From: Colimorpha_A sp045540115 | GTDB taxonomy: Bacteria > Bacillota > Clostridia > Oscillospirales > CAG-272 | Reading direction: 5' to 3' | Length of the DNA: 64,000 nt | Assembly (NCBI GenBank): GCA_045540115.1 | Contig: JAZQGR010000039.1 | Location: forward strand, 1 to 64,000 | Shown here: positions 51,837-59,670 of the stretch, piece by piece | Layout of the letters: the number at the start of each line of letters is the position of its first letter | Position numbering within the stretch: position 1 is the stretch's first letter | Program-made: the position numbers and the translations under genes | The notes under the pieces: generated by a model | The model's input: the letters and a program-made list of their open reading frames with translations, nothing else | Database searches by the model: none | Told to the model about the DNA's origin: nothing

Positions 51837-52355
51837 TTAGTCCTCAAGCGAGAACGGGGTGAAGCAGCCGTTTTCGTATATCAGTCCGCCGCGGCTTGTA
51901 CCGCCCTTCGGGATGGATACCGAGCCGGGATTTATGTAAGTAAACGAACCCATATCGCGTTTTTCCGCGACGTGGGTATGTCCGCCGAGAAGGAATGCGC
52001 CATTCTTTATTTTCGGCGGGTTTTCGGGCGAATATTTATGACCGTGTGTTGCAAAAATTTCTGTTTCTCCGTCATAAATGACCGCGCTGTCGCTCAGTAC
52101 GTCGAAATCCAGCACCATCTGGTCGACCTCCGTGTCGCAGTTGCCGCGCACGCAGATGAGCTTGTCCGCCATCGGGTTCAGCATTGAAATAACCTCTTTC
52201 GGCGCGTAGTCGCGGGGAAGATCGTTTCGCGGACCGTGATAGAGTATATCTCCGAGCAGGAGTATTCTGTCGGGGTTTTCTTTATTTATTACCTCGACGA
52301 GCTTTTTACAGTAGTACGCCGAGCCGTGTATATCGGATGCGATTATAAGTTTCAT
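51837..52355 (-). CDS. yfcE: YfcE-type phosphodiesterase
   Basis: A 172-residue metallophosphoesterase. Metal-site motifs: IASDIHGSAYYCK, LLLGDILYHGPRN, VRGNCDTEVDQ, ATHGHKYS, LGGHTHVAEK. The YfcE/MJ0936 family hydrolyses small phosphodiesters; the physiological substrate is unknown. It starts one nt after the nnrD stop. Confidence 0.9.
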   Translation of the reverse strand: MKLIIASDIHGSAYYCKKLVEVINKENPDRILLLGDILYHGPRNDLPRDYAPKEVISMLNPMADKLICVRGNCDTEVDQMVLDFDVLSDSAVIYDGETEIFATHGHKYSPENPPKIKNGAFLLGGHTHVAEKRDMGSFTYINPGSVSIPKGGTSRGGLIYENGCFTPFSLED

Positions 52356-52356
52356 T

Positions 52357-53220
52357 TTAGCTCCTTAATTCCTTGAAAACTGCCGAAAGGCAGGCTATAA
52401 CGTCGCTTGGGAGAAGGCTGTCGGACGCGATAACCGCCGACGCGGAAAGTCCCGCTTCGCTATGAATTATTGTTCCGCAGAGTGCGGCATCGTATGGGGA
52501 AAGCCCCTGTGCCGAGAGCGATACGATAATGCCCGAAAGAACGTCACCCGAGCCGCCCTTGGCAAGCGCAGAATTTTCTCGGTCGAGCGTCATACATTTG
52601 CCCTCGGGCGAGGCGATAACGGTTACCGAGTCCTTCAAAACCGTTACGCAGTTATACTCTTTTGAAAAGTCGAGAGCGACTCTCTCTCGGTTTTCCTTTA
52701 TCTCCGAAATCGAAAGCTTCGTCAGGCGCGACATTTCGCCGACGTGCGGCGTGATTATCGGTGTTTTCTTTGCGCTTCTGAGCCTTTCGGGGCAGGTTTT
52801 GATGCTGTTAAGCCCATCCGCGTCGATTATCAGCGTGCTTTCGTAATTTGAAAGCAAAGCGCTTACTACAGCTTCGGTATCAAAGCAGTCGGTCATTCCG
52901 ACTCCGACCAAAACCGCGCTGCTTTTCGCGATATTCTTCAATTTCGAAATGAAGCTATCCGCGCTTATTGTGCCGTTTGTGTTTTCATCGATCGGCTGAA
53001 ATATTATTTCGGGACGGCGAGATGCGGCAGCCTGTATTACCTTTTCCACCGAAGCAAGACGGCATATACCCACTCCGCTTCGGAGCGCGGCTTCGCAGGA
53101 CAGAACGGGCGCGCCGCGGTATTTTTCCGAGCCGCCGATGACTGTCAGCGTACCGAAATTACCCTTATTTGCGTTCTGCGGTCGCTTCGGGAGAAGCGGT
53201 TTAACGAGATTTTTTATCAT
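52357..53220 (-). CDS. nnrD: ADP/ATP-dependent (S)-NAD(P)H-hydrate dehydratase
   Basis: A 287-residue ribokinase-fold enzyme that repairs hydrated NAD(P)H. Motifs: GTLTVIGGSEKYRGAPVLS, IIDADGLNSI, TPHVGEMSRL, and ALAKGGSGDVLSGII (nucleotide site). The fused epimerase half (NnrE) common in other bacteria is absent here, and no separate nnrE is seen in the window. Overlaps murD by 4 nt. Confidence 0.93.
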   Translation of the reverse strand: MIKNLVKPLLPKRPQNANKGNFGTLTVIGGSEKYRGAPVLSCEAALRSGVGICRLASVEKVIQAAASRRPEIIFQPIDENTNGTISADSFISKLKNIAKSSAVLVGVGMTDCFDTEAVVSALLSNYESTLIIDADGLNSIKTCPERLRSAKKTPIITPHVGEMSRLTKLSISEIKENRERVALDFSKEYNCVTVLKDSVTVIASPEGKCMTLDRENSALAKGGSGDVLSGIIVSLSAQGLSPYDAALCGTIIHSEAGLSASAVIASDSLLPSDVIACLSAVFKELRS

Positions 53221-54563
53221 AGATTCTTTATGATTTCCTTAAATGTATTTCCTCTGACCTCAAAATTCGGGAATGCGTCGAAGCTTGCGCATGCGGGGGA
53301 AAGAATGACTGTATCGCCGTCCTTTGCCTCGTTATGCGCCGCCATTACGGCATCCTTGAAGTCGGGCTTTTCGATTATCTTTATAGCGTCTACCGTATAG
53401 TCCTTATGGCTTATCAGCGCTGCCTTTATTTTCTGCGCGGTCGCGCCCGTGAGGACTACCGTTTTCGCTTTGCGGAGAAGCACGTCGGCAAGCGGTTCGA
53501 ACGGTATCTTCTTATCGTATCCGCCGCAGATGACTATCACCTTTTCCTTGAAGGAATTAAGCGCGGCGGCGCTTCTTGTAGGTGAAGAGTCGATCGAGCT
53601 GTTATAGTAGCTTACGCCGTTCAGACGGCGAACAAGTTCGATTCGGTGCTCAACTCCGCCGAAGCTCTTTGCGACCTTTTCAAACACTGCGTCGTCGACG
53701 ATACCGTCGAGGGCACAAATTATGCCGCAATAATTTTCGATATTATGCTTACCGGGGATGAGGATATCGTCGGTTTTCAGCACTTCCCTGCCGTTGACGG
53801 TTATTCTCCCGTTTTCCACCTTTGCGTATCCGTTAAGGAAATAACGAACCTCAACACCCTCGGGAGCATCTGAACCGAGGTTCTTCGTCACCTCATTCTC
53901 TCCGTTGAGGACGAGAACCGAGCCGGGCTTTGCGTTAAGGTAAATATTCTTTTTCGCCTCAACGTACTCCTCCATTCCCTTGTGGTAATCGAGATGGTTC
54001 GGCGAAAGGTTGGTAATGAGCGATATCTCGGGCGAGTGCTTCATCGTATGAAGCTGGAATGATGACAGCTCTACTACCGCAAAGCAGGTTTCGTCCATAT
54101 TGCTCACCTCGGGAAGAAGCGGCTTTCCTATGTTTCCACCGACGAAAACTTTATCTTCGCCATACTGCTCGCATAGGCATTTATAGATAAGCGTAGTCGA
54201 GGTGGTTTTACCGTCGGAGCCGGTGACACCTATTATTTTACAGGGGCAGTCCTCAAAAAACTGCTCCATTTCGCTCGTTAATACGGCTCCCTTTTCAACT
54301 GCCTCCGATATTTCGGGCAGATCGTAACGGAGCCCTGGCGCCTTGAAGATGACGTCGGCGTCGATATTTGATAAATATCCCTCTCCGCAGACGAAAGTAA
54401 CGCCCTGATCCTTATATGCCTTCGCGCTTTCGGGAAGGTTATCAAATTCCTTTTTGTCTCTCGCGGTAACGACTGCCCCGCGGGAAAGGAGCCACGGGAT
54501 AAGGGGGGTATTCGATATTCCGAGTCCTATTACCGTGACATTTTTGCCGTTAAAGTTTTTCAT
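53217..54563 (-). CDS. murD: UDP-N-acetylmuramoyl-L-alanine--D-glutamate ligase
   Basis: A 448-residue Mur ligase adding D-Glu to the peptidoglycan precursor. Motifs: VTVIGLGISNTPLIPWLL (N-terminal Rossmann), GVTGSDGKTTSTTLI (ATP loop), NLSPNHLDYH, and SSIDSSPTRSAAAL. It stands outside a typical division/cell-wall cluster, between cysteine desulfurase and nnrD. Starts one nt after the desulfurase stop. Confidence 0.95.
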   Translation of the reverse strand: MKNFNGKNVTVIGLGISNTPLIPWLLSRGAVVTARDKKEFDNLPESAKAYKDQGVTFVCGEGYLSNIDADVIFKAPGLRYDLPEISEAVEKGAVLTSEMEQFFEDCPCKIIGVTGSDGKTTSTTLIYKCLCEQYGEDKVFVGGNIGKPLLPEVSNMDETCFAVVELSSFQLHTMKHSPEISLITNLSPNHLDYHKGMEEYVEAKKNIYLNAKPGSVLVLNGENEVTKNLGSDAPEGVEVRYFLNGYAKVENGRITVNGREVLKTDDILIPGKHNIENYCGIICALDGIVDDAVFEKVAKSFGGVEHRIELVRRLNGVSYYNSSIDSSPTRSAAALNSFKEKVIVICGGYDKKIPFEPLADVLLRKAKTVVLTGATAQKIKAALISHKDYTVDAIKIIEKPDFKDAVMAAHNEAKDGDTVILSPACASFDAFPNFEVRGNTFKEIIKNL

Positions 54564-54564
54564 A

Positions 54565-55728
54565 TTATCTCTTTCTTACAAGCTTACTCAGCGTTTCGTT
54601 CAAAGCTTTTGCAAAAATTTCGACCTCTTCTTCGGTGTTATAAGAAGAAAGACTGACTCTGACAGTAGAATCTGCCTTATCGGGTGTGTGTCCGAATGCT
54701 GTCAGCACCGCGCTTGTTTTCAGCTTCTTCGACGAGCAGGCAGAGCCTGCAGAAATGTATATTCCCTCGCTTGAGAGTGCTCGGACAAGAACCTCGCTCT
54801 TGACGCCGTCTGCCGTCAAGCTTATTATATGCGGCAGGTATTCGCCCTGCGGCACGTTGACCGTCACTCCCTCGGGGATAAGCGATACGAGCCTTTCGTG
54901 CAAGCGTGACACGTATTCGTAATTTTCGCTTATATTATTCTTATGCTCCGATATTGCAACCGAGAACGCCGCGATTCCGGGAAGATTTTCGGTTCCTGAG
55001 CGAAGTCCCTGCTCCTGACCGCCGCCGAATATTACGGGGCTTATCTGCTTTTTGGTCAGAAGCGAATTTTCGCAGATAAGCGCTCCGACGCCCTTCGGCG
55101 CGCCGATCTTATGTGCGCTGACTGTCATAAGGTCGCATCCGAGCTTCGAAATATTTATCGGGAGCTTCATATACGCCTGTATCGCGTCGCAATGTGTGAG
55201 CGCGTTCGGACAGCGTTTTTTCACTTCCGCAAAGATGCTTTTAATATCATAGAGTGCGCCTGTTTCGTTGTTGACGAGCATTACAGAAACAAGTACGGTC
55301 TCGGGGGCAAGAGCCGAGATCAACTCGTTCATATCGATCACTCCTCCCTTGGTTGAGAGGCGAACGACGTCGACGCCGTTTTTCTCTGCTTCCATAATCG
55401 GAGAAAGAACCGCAGGATGCTCGCTGTCGGTCGTTATTACTCTCGGCTTAAAGCGGTAATTCTTCGCGTTAAGCACGCCACTTATTGCCATGTTATCGGC
55501 TTCGGTACCGCTTCCCGTGAAGAAAACGGTGTAATTTCCGCGCGGACGTACGCCGAGAGACGAGAGGACTGCGTTTCTCGCTTCGGTCAGGATCGCTCCC
55601 GCCGAAACGCCTCTGCCGTGTACCGACGAGGGGTTGCCGTATTCCTCGGTCATCACCTTATACGCCGCGTCTGCCGCGCTTTTCAGCACTCTTGTCGTCG
55701 CGCTGTTGTCAAAATAAATATCGTTCAT
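54565..55728 (-). CDS. Cysteine desulfurase (IscS/NifS family)
   Basis: A 387-residue PLP enzyme transferring sulfur from cysteine. Motifs: YFDNSATTRVLKSAADA, TGSGTEADNMAI, SAHKIGAPKGVGAL (PLP Lys), and SAGSACSSKKLKTS (catalytic Cys). No iscU or thiI lies next to it, so whether it serves Fe-S clusters or tRNA thiolation is open. Its start codon overlaps the stop of the lipoprotein upstream (TAATG). Confidence 0.94.
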   Translation of the reverse strand: MNDIYFDNSATTRVLKSAADAAYKVMTEEYGNPSSVHGRGVSAGAILTEARNAVLSSLGVRPRGNYTVFFTGSGTEADNMAISGVLNAKNYRFKPRVITTDSEHPAVLSPIMEAEKNGVDVVRLSTKGGVIDMNELISALAPETVLVSVMLVNNETGALYDIKSIFAEVKKRCPNALTHCDAIQAYMKLPINISKLGCDLMTVSAHKIGAPKGVGALICENSLLTKKQISPVIFGGGQEQGLRSGTENLPGIAAFSVAISEHKNNISENYEYVSRLHERLVSLIPEGVTVNVPQGEYLPHIISLTADGVKSEVLVRALSSEGIYISAGSACSSKKLKTSAVLTAFGHTPDKADSTVRVSLSSYNTEEEVEIFAKALNETLSKLVRKR

Positions 55729-56312
55729 TACTTGATCTCGATATATCCTGCGATCTTGAGTGCGGTATCGTAATGCTTATCGAAAAGCTCCGCCTTGGCG
55801 GTATAGGTGAGTAGATATACCGTCTCACCCTTGATTACCACAACCTGCATAAACTTATACTCTGCGCCCGTTACGGTTGCTGTATAGATATACTTCTTCG
55901 CCTTGAGCTTCGAGATGAGCATATTGGCTCCGTCACCGTCCTCGGCGTACTTCATATCGGGGAAAGTTTTATTAAACTCAGCACTGTAATAGTCCCAGAA
56001 TTTGTCGAGAAGCTCCTTTTCCTCGCCCTCTCCCTCGGCAGTTTCGGAGTTGAGAAGCGATTTATCAAGCTCGAAGCTCATGAAGGAAATATTAGAGGAA
56101 TCGCTTTTCGACACTCTCGCGCTCGTTACTCCCGTCGACATATCGACTATCCAGCCCTCCGGCACGTAAAGGGTATGGTCTGCGTTTTTGTTCGATGCTC
56201 TCTTATATCCTGCGGGAACGAAATCGTCCTTATCTCCGCACGATACTGCACAAAGGCAGAGACTAACGGCAAAAAGCGAAATAATTATCTTTTTAAGAAT
56301 CTTTTTCATCAT
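55728..56312 (-). CDS. PsbP-like lipoprotein
   Basis: A 194-residue protein, lipobox LCAVSC after a basic start MMKKILKK. The mature part has YVPEGWIVDMSTGVTSARVS, then GAEYKFMQVVVIKGETVYLLTYTAKAE, ending in an IAGYIEIK helix-strand. That is the alpha/beta/alpha layout of PsbP-like/DUF1795 proteins. Surface-located; role unknown. First gene of the six-gene operon. Confidence 0.8.
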   Translation of the reverse strand: MMKKILKKIIISLFAVSLCLCAVSCGDKDDFVPAGYKRASNKNADHTLYVPEGWIVDMSTGVTSARVSKSDSSNISFMSFELDKSLLNSETAEGEGEEKELLDKFWDYYSAEFNKTFPDMKYAEDGDGANMLISKLKAKKYIYTATVTGAEYKFMQVVVIKGETVYLLTYTAKAELFDKHYDTALKIAGYIEIK

Positions 56313-56412
56313 ATCAGGTCTCCGTAAAATACTATTATTCGTTTTACATTATACTACTGCTTTCACCCGTTGTCAATTAAAGCACAAAAATGTAACAATT
56401 TTTCTTTATCGC

Positions 56413-56441
56413 TTGAAGTTGAATTTAAAAGGTGATATAAT
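56413..56441 (+). promoter_or_regulatory. Promoter of the G3E GTPase pair
   Basis: TTGAAG (56413-56418), 17-nt spacer, TATAAT (56436-56441). No clear Zur box is seen. Confidence 0.75.
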
Positions 56442-56474
56442 ACTGTATTGGAAATAATTTTTCGGAGGATTATC

Positions 56475-57587
56475 ATGACAAAGGTAGATATATATTCGGG
56501 TTTCCTCGGCGCGGGAAAGACCACGCTGATAAAGAAACTCATCAAGGAAGCTTATGCAGGTCAGAAGATCGTTCTTATAGAAAACGAGTTCGGTCAGATC
56601 GGTATCGACGGCGGATTTCTTAAGGAAGCGGGAATTGAGATAACCGAGATGAACTCGGGCTGTATCTGTTGCTCGCTCGTCGGTGATTTCAGTCAGGCGC
56701 TTGCAAAGGTTCAAGCTGAGTTTTCTCCCGACAGAATAGTTATCGAGCCGTCGGGTGTCGGTAAGCTTTCCGACGTCATTAAGGCAGTTGAAAACGCCGG
56801 CTGTGAGGAGCTTACCGTTTCGGCTCTTTGCGCTGTGATCGATGCAGGCAAGTGTAAAATGTATATGAAGAACTTTGCGGAGTTTTACCGCAATCAGATC
56901 GAGTATGCGACCGCTATCGTGCTTTCGCGCACTGACGGCATCCGCGAGGACAAGCTCAAGGAGTGCATTGACATTATCCGCTCCGCAAACGAGCACGCGC
57001 CGATAGTTACTACCCCTTGGGATCAGGTCGACGGCAAGGCGATACTTTCAGCTGCAGAAAGCAAGGATACGCTTGAGGAGCGTCTGCACGAGCTTATGCA
57101 CGAGCATCACGATCATCATGAGCACGGTCACCATCACGATCACGAATGCGATGATCCCGAGTGCGAATGTCATCACCATGAGCATCATCACCACCACGAT
57201 CATGAGTGTGACTGCCACGAGCATCATCACCATGACCACGATCACGAATGTGACGATCCGGATTGCGACTGCCATCACCATCACGATCATGACCACGGTC
57301 ATCACCACGCCGACGACGTATTCACGAGCTGGGGCGTTGAGACCGCCGATAAATTCACACTCTCGGCTATCGAGGACTGCCTCGACGAGCTCATGACGGG
57401 CAAATTCGGTATGGTTCTCCGTGCAAAGGGTATCGTTATGGCGGAGGACGGACAGTGGATCCATTTCGACTACGTTCCCGGCGAAAAGAGCGTTCGCTAC
57501 GGCGTCGCCGACATCACGGGCAAGCTTTGCGTAATCGGCACAGGGCTTGACAAGCACGGTCTTACCCATCTTTTTGAAAGAGGTTAA
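56475..57587 (+). CDS. CobW/G3E-family GTPase with His/Asp/Cys-rich metal-binding insert
   Basis: A 370-residue protein. Walker A GFLGAGKTT (residues 9-17), the metal-binding CxCC motif SGCICCSL (Cys 63, 65, 66), and IEPSGVGKL follow the COG0523 pattern. Residues 205-279 are an extreme His-rich insert with ECDDPEC and CDCH units. A CobW C-terminal domain (about 280-370) closes it. COG0523 GTPases act as metallochaperones, often for zinc; the insert would store or deliver metal. Start at 56475 has CGGAGGA. Three nt separate it from the second GTPase gene. Confidence 0.93.
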   Translation: MTKVDIYSGFLGAGKTTLIKKLIKEAYAGQKIVLIENEFGQIGIDGGFLKEAGIEITEMNSGCICCSLVGDFSQALAKVQAEFSPDRIVIEPSGVGKLSDVIKAVENAGCEELTVSALCAVIDAGKCKMYMKNFAEFYRNQIEYATAIVLSRTDGIREDKLKECIDIIRSANEHAPIVTTPWDQVDGKAILSAAESKDTLEERLHELMHEHHDHHEHGHHHDHECDDPECECHHHEHHHHHDHECDCHEHHHHDHDHECDDPDCDCHHHHDHDHGHHHADDVFTSWGVETADKFTLSAIEDCLDELMTGKFGMVLRAKGIVMAEDGQWIHFDYVPGEKSVRYGVADITGKLCVIGTGLDKHGLTHLFERG

Positions 57588-57589
57588 CT

Positions 57590-58540
57590 ATGTTTCGTGA
57601 GGAATATCCCGTATACCTTTTTACCGGTTTTCTTGAGTCGGGAAAGACGTCGTTTGTAAACGAAACTCTTTCCGATCCCAAGTTCTTCAAGGACGGCGAC
57701 AGAACTCTCGTCTTACTCTGCGAGGAGGGTGAAATTGAGCCTGATCCTTCGGTTTTCGCCTCTCCCGAGGTTTACGTTGAGATAATTGACGACAAGAGCC
57801 GCCTTAATCCCGACAAGCTTGAGGCGCTCCGCCGCAAGCACAAGGCAAACCGTATTTTGCTTGAGTACAACGGAATGTGGCTTATCTCCGACCTTTTTGC
57901 ATCGGTTCCACGCAACTGGATCATTTATCAGATAATGAATTTCGCCGACGCGAACACTATTGAGGTATACAACGCTAATATGCGAAATCTCGTCGTTGAC
58001 AAGCTTTCCTTCTGCGAGCTTACCGTTTTTAACCGCTGTACGCCCGAAACCGATACCGACGCGCTGCACAAGCTCGTTCGAGGCGTTTCGCGCCGTACCG
58101 ACATTATTTACGAAAGCTCCGACGGCTCCTTCGTTTTCGACGATACCGAGGATCCCCTGCCCTTCGACGTGAATGCCGACGTAATTGAGATAGCCGACCG
58201 CGACTACGCGCTCTGGTATCGCGATCTTGCCGACAGTATGGAAAACTACGACACGAAGAAGGTCACGTTCATCGGTCAGGCAACAAAGAACGACAAGCTG
58301 AAGCCCGACGAGTTCGTTATCGGCAGACAGATAATGACCTGCTGTGCCGACGATATAACCTATTCGGGACTGCTGTGCGAAAACGGCGGAAAGAATATCG
58401 AAAAGGGCGGCTGGTACAGGATCAGCGCTCATATTTCTGTAAAGCATTGTTCCCTTTACGGCAAGGTCGGACCCGTCCTTGTCGGCGTGAAAGCCGAAAA
58501 GTGCGATGCGCCCGAGGAAATAGTTACGACGTTTTATTGA
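57590..58540 (+). CDS. G3E GTPase-like domain fused to a DUF1980 (YcgQ/TIGR03943) domain
   Basis: A 316-residue protein. Residues 1-180 are G3E GTPase-like (Walker A GFLESGKTS at 13-21), but the CxCC metal motif is missing (LCEEGEIEPD in its place) and EPSG is replaced by LEYNGMW. Residues about 225-316 match the C-terminal domain of YcgQ/TIGR03943: VTFIGQATKNDKLKPDEFVI, GRQIMTCCADDITYSGLLCE, GGWYRISAHI. In other bacteria that domain pairs with a UPF0718 permease and with COG0523 GTPases in zinc-linked loci. No permease is found here. Confidence 0.8.
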   Translation: MFREEYPVYLFTGFLESGKTSFVNETLSDPKFFKDGDRTLVLLCEEGEIEPDPSVFASPEVYVEIIDDKSRLNPDKLEALRRKHKANRILLEYNGMWLISDLFASVPRNWIIYQIMNFADANTIEVYNANMRNLVVDKLSFCELTVFNRCTPETDTDALHKLVRGVSRRTDIIYESSDGSFVFDDTEDPLPFDVNADVIEIADRDYALWYRDLADSMENYDTKKVTFIGQATKNDKLKPDEFVIGRQIMTCCADDITYSGLLCENGGKNIEKGGWYRISAHISVKHCSLYGKVGPVLVGVKAEKCDAPEEIVTTFY

Positions 58541-58543
58541 AGA

Positions 58544-58573
58544 AAAACCGCTACTGAGATCAGTAGCGGTTTT
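58544..58573 (+). terminator. Terminator of the GTPase operon
   Basis: AAAACCGCTACTGA/TCAGTAGCGGTTTT. Confidence 0.88.
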
Positions 58574-58716
58574 ATTTTTATAACAGTTACGTTTCACTTA
58601 AATCCCGGAAAATCATTTTCTTTAAGCGGCGTCCATTTTTTTGAAAAGAGCTTTCTTTGACGGTTTATTGCCAAATTTATGCTTTCTTTAAAGTCATCCG
58701 TTATGTCAAGACAGGA

Positions 58717-58746
58717 AAACAGCCGCACCCGAAAGTGCGGCTGTTT
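58717..58746 (-). terminator. Terminator of the 58754 gene
   Basis: AAACAGCCGCAC/GTGCGGCTGTTT with loop CCGAAA. Confidence 0.85.
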
Positions 58747-58753
58747 AATGCTA

Positions 58754-59503
58754 CTAAAGCTTTTTAAGACGTATCGGCAAGGTTAATCTATTCTTAATAG
58801 TAGATTCCCAATTTTTGCCAAGACAAACCTGCAACGTGTTGCAAACAATATCGTTCATCCATGCTTCTCTTTCAGATTTTGAAAGGTTCATCTTTTCCTT
58901 AAGAGTTTCCATCTCTGACATCCACCAAACCATAGCATTTTCCGGAAGTCCTATATTTCGAGCGGTATTAAGCCAAATCTCTATATCTTCTTTCGCTTTG
59001 TCGTATTTCCCAAGCGCTAAATGGGTGTATGCGCGGAGCTTATAGTACGGACGTATCGTTGTACCTACCCAATATTCACCAACAATAGCTCTGGGCTGAT
59101 TTAGAAATTCTTCAATTTGGTGCAAAGTACCTATTTCTGACAAATGCGGGAACACATGGTGCTCATAAAAATCTTTTACCGATTCAATCCATTTGTCGCC
59201 GTCGGTAGGATACCCCCACTTGATAGCTGTTGGCAAATCAATATTGGTGTAATCTTTAAAACCCATTCGTCGATAATCTGACAAACGGCTACCAAAATAA
59301 ACCGCCTTAACCTCGAAAGGGAAATATAAAGGAAATACGTAAAATCCGGGCATAATGGAATATGCATGCTCAAACAAAATGTTAATTATACAGCATTTTT
59401 CGAATTTGTAGAATTGATTTCCTTTTCGTATATAACCGTTTTCCTTAAAAAAAGGCGCTAATTTGTTGGCTACGTACTTGACATCTAAATGAGGCACATC
59501 CAT
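58754..59503 (-). CDS. DUF4304-like protein
   Basis: A 249-residue soluble protein. LAPFFKENGYIRKGNQFYKF and a FYVFPLYFPFEV strand near the N-terminus resemble DUF4304. A helical C-terminal half follows (YYKLRAYTHLALGKYDKAKEDIEIWLNTA), which looks like a TPR unit. DUF4304 proteins are often found near toxin immunity or stress loci, but nothing beside it supports this here. Monocistronic, with its own terminator. Confidence 0.65.
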   Translation of the reverse strand: MDVPHLDVKYVANKLAPFFKENGYIRKGNQFYKFEKCCIINILFEHAYSIMPGFYVFPLYFPFEVKAVYFGSRLSDYRRMGFKDYTNIDLPTAIKWGYPTDGDKWIESVKDFYEHHVFPHLSEIGTLHQIEEFLNQPRAIVGEYWVGTTIRPYYKLRAYTHLALGKYDKAKEDIEIWLNTARNIGLPENAMVWWMSEMETLKEKMNLSKSEREAWMNDIVCNTLQVCLGKNWESTIKNRLTLPIRLKKL

Positions 59504-59635
59504 ATTCTTATCTTCCTCTTATCATAATAATTGGTACCACCTTCATTATACATCAGTTCCCCCGAAAAACAAGGGGGGTGGATAATCTACGTATTGCACA
59601 TATTGTGAACAGCTATATTGTCGAGGATAAACAAA

Positions 59636-59668
59636 AAGATCTCCAAGCGGTTTACGCTTGGAGATCTT
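59636..59668 (-). terminator. Terminator of the amidohydrolase fusion
   Basis: AAAGATCTCCAAGCG/CGCTTGGAGATCTT. Confidence 0.88.
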
Positions 59669-59670
59669 CA

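Noticed and set aside
57085..57315. The His-rich stretch as a possible sequencing artefact or tandem DNA repeat.
   Set aside because: Codon use varies among the His codons, the frame stays open, and the CobW C-terminal domain follows in frame, so it is a real metal-binding insert.
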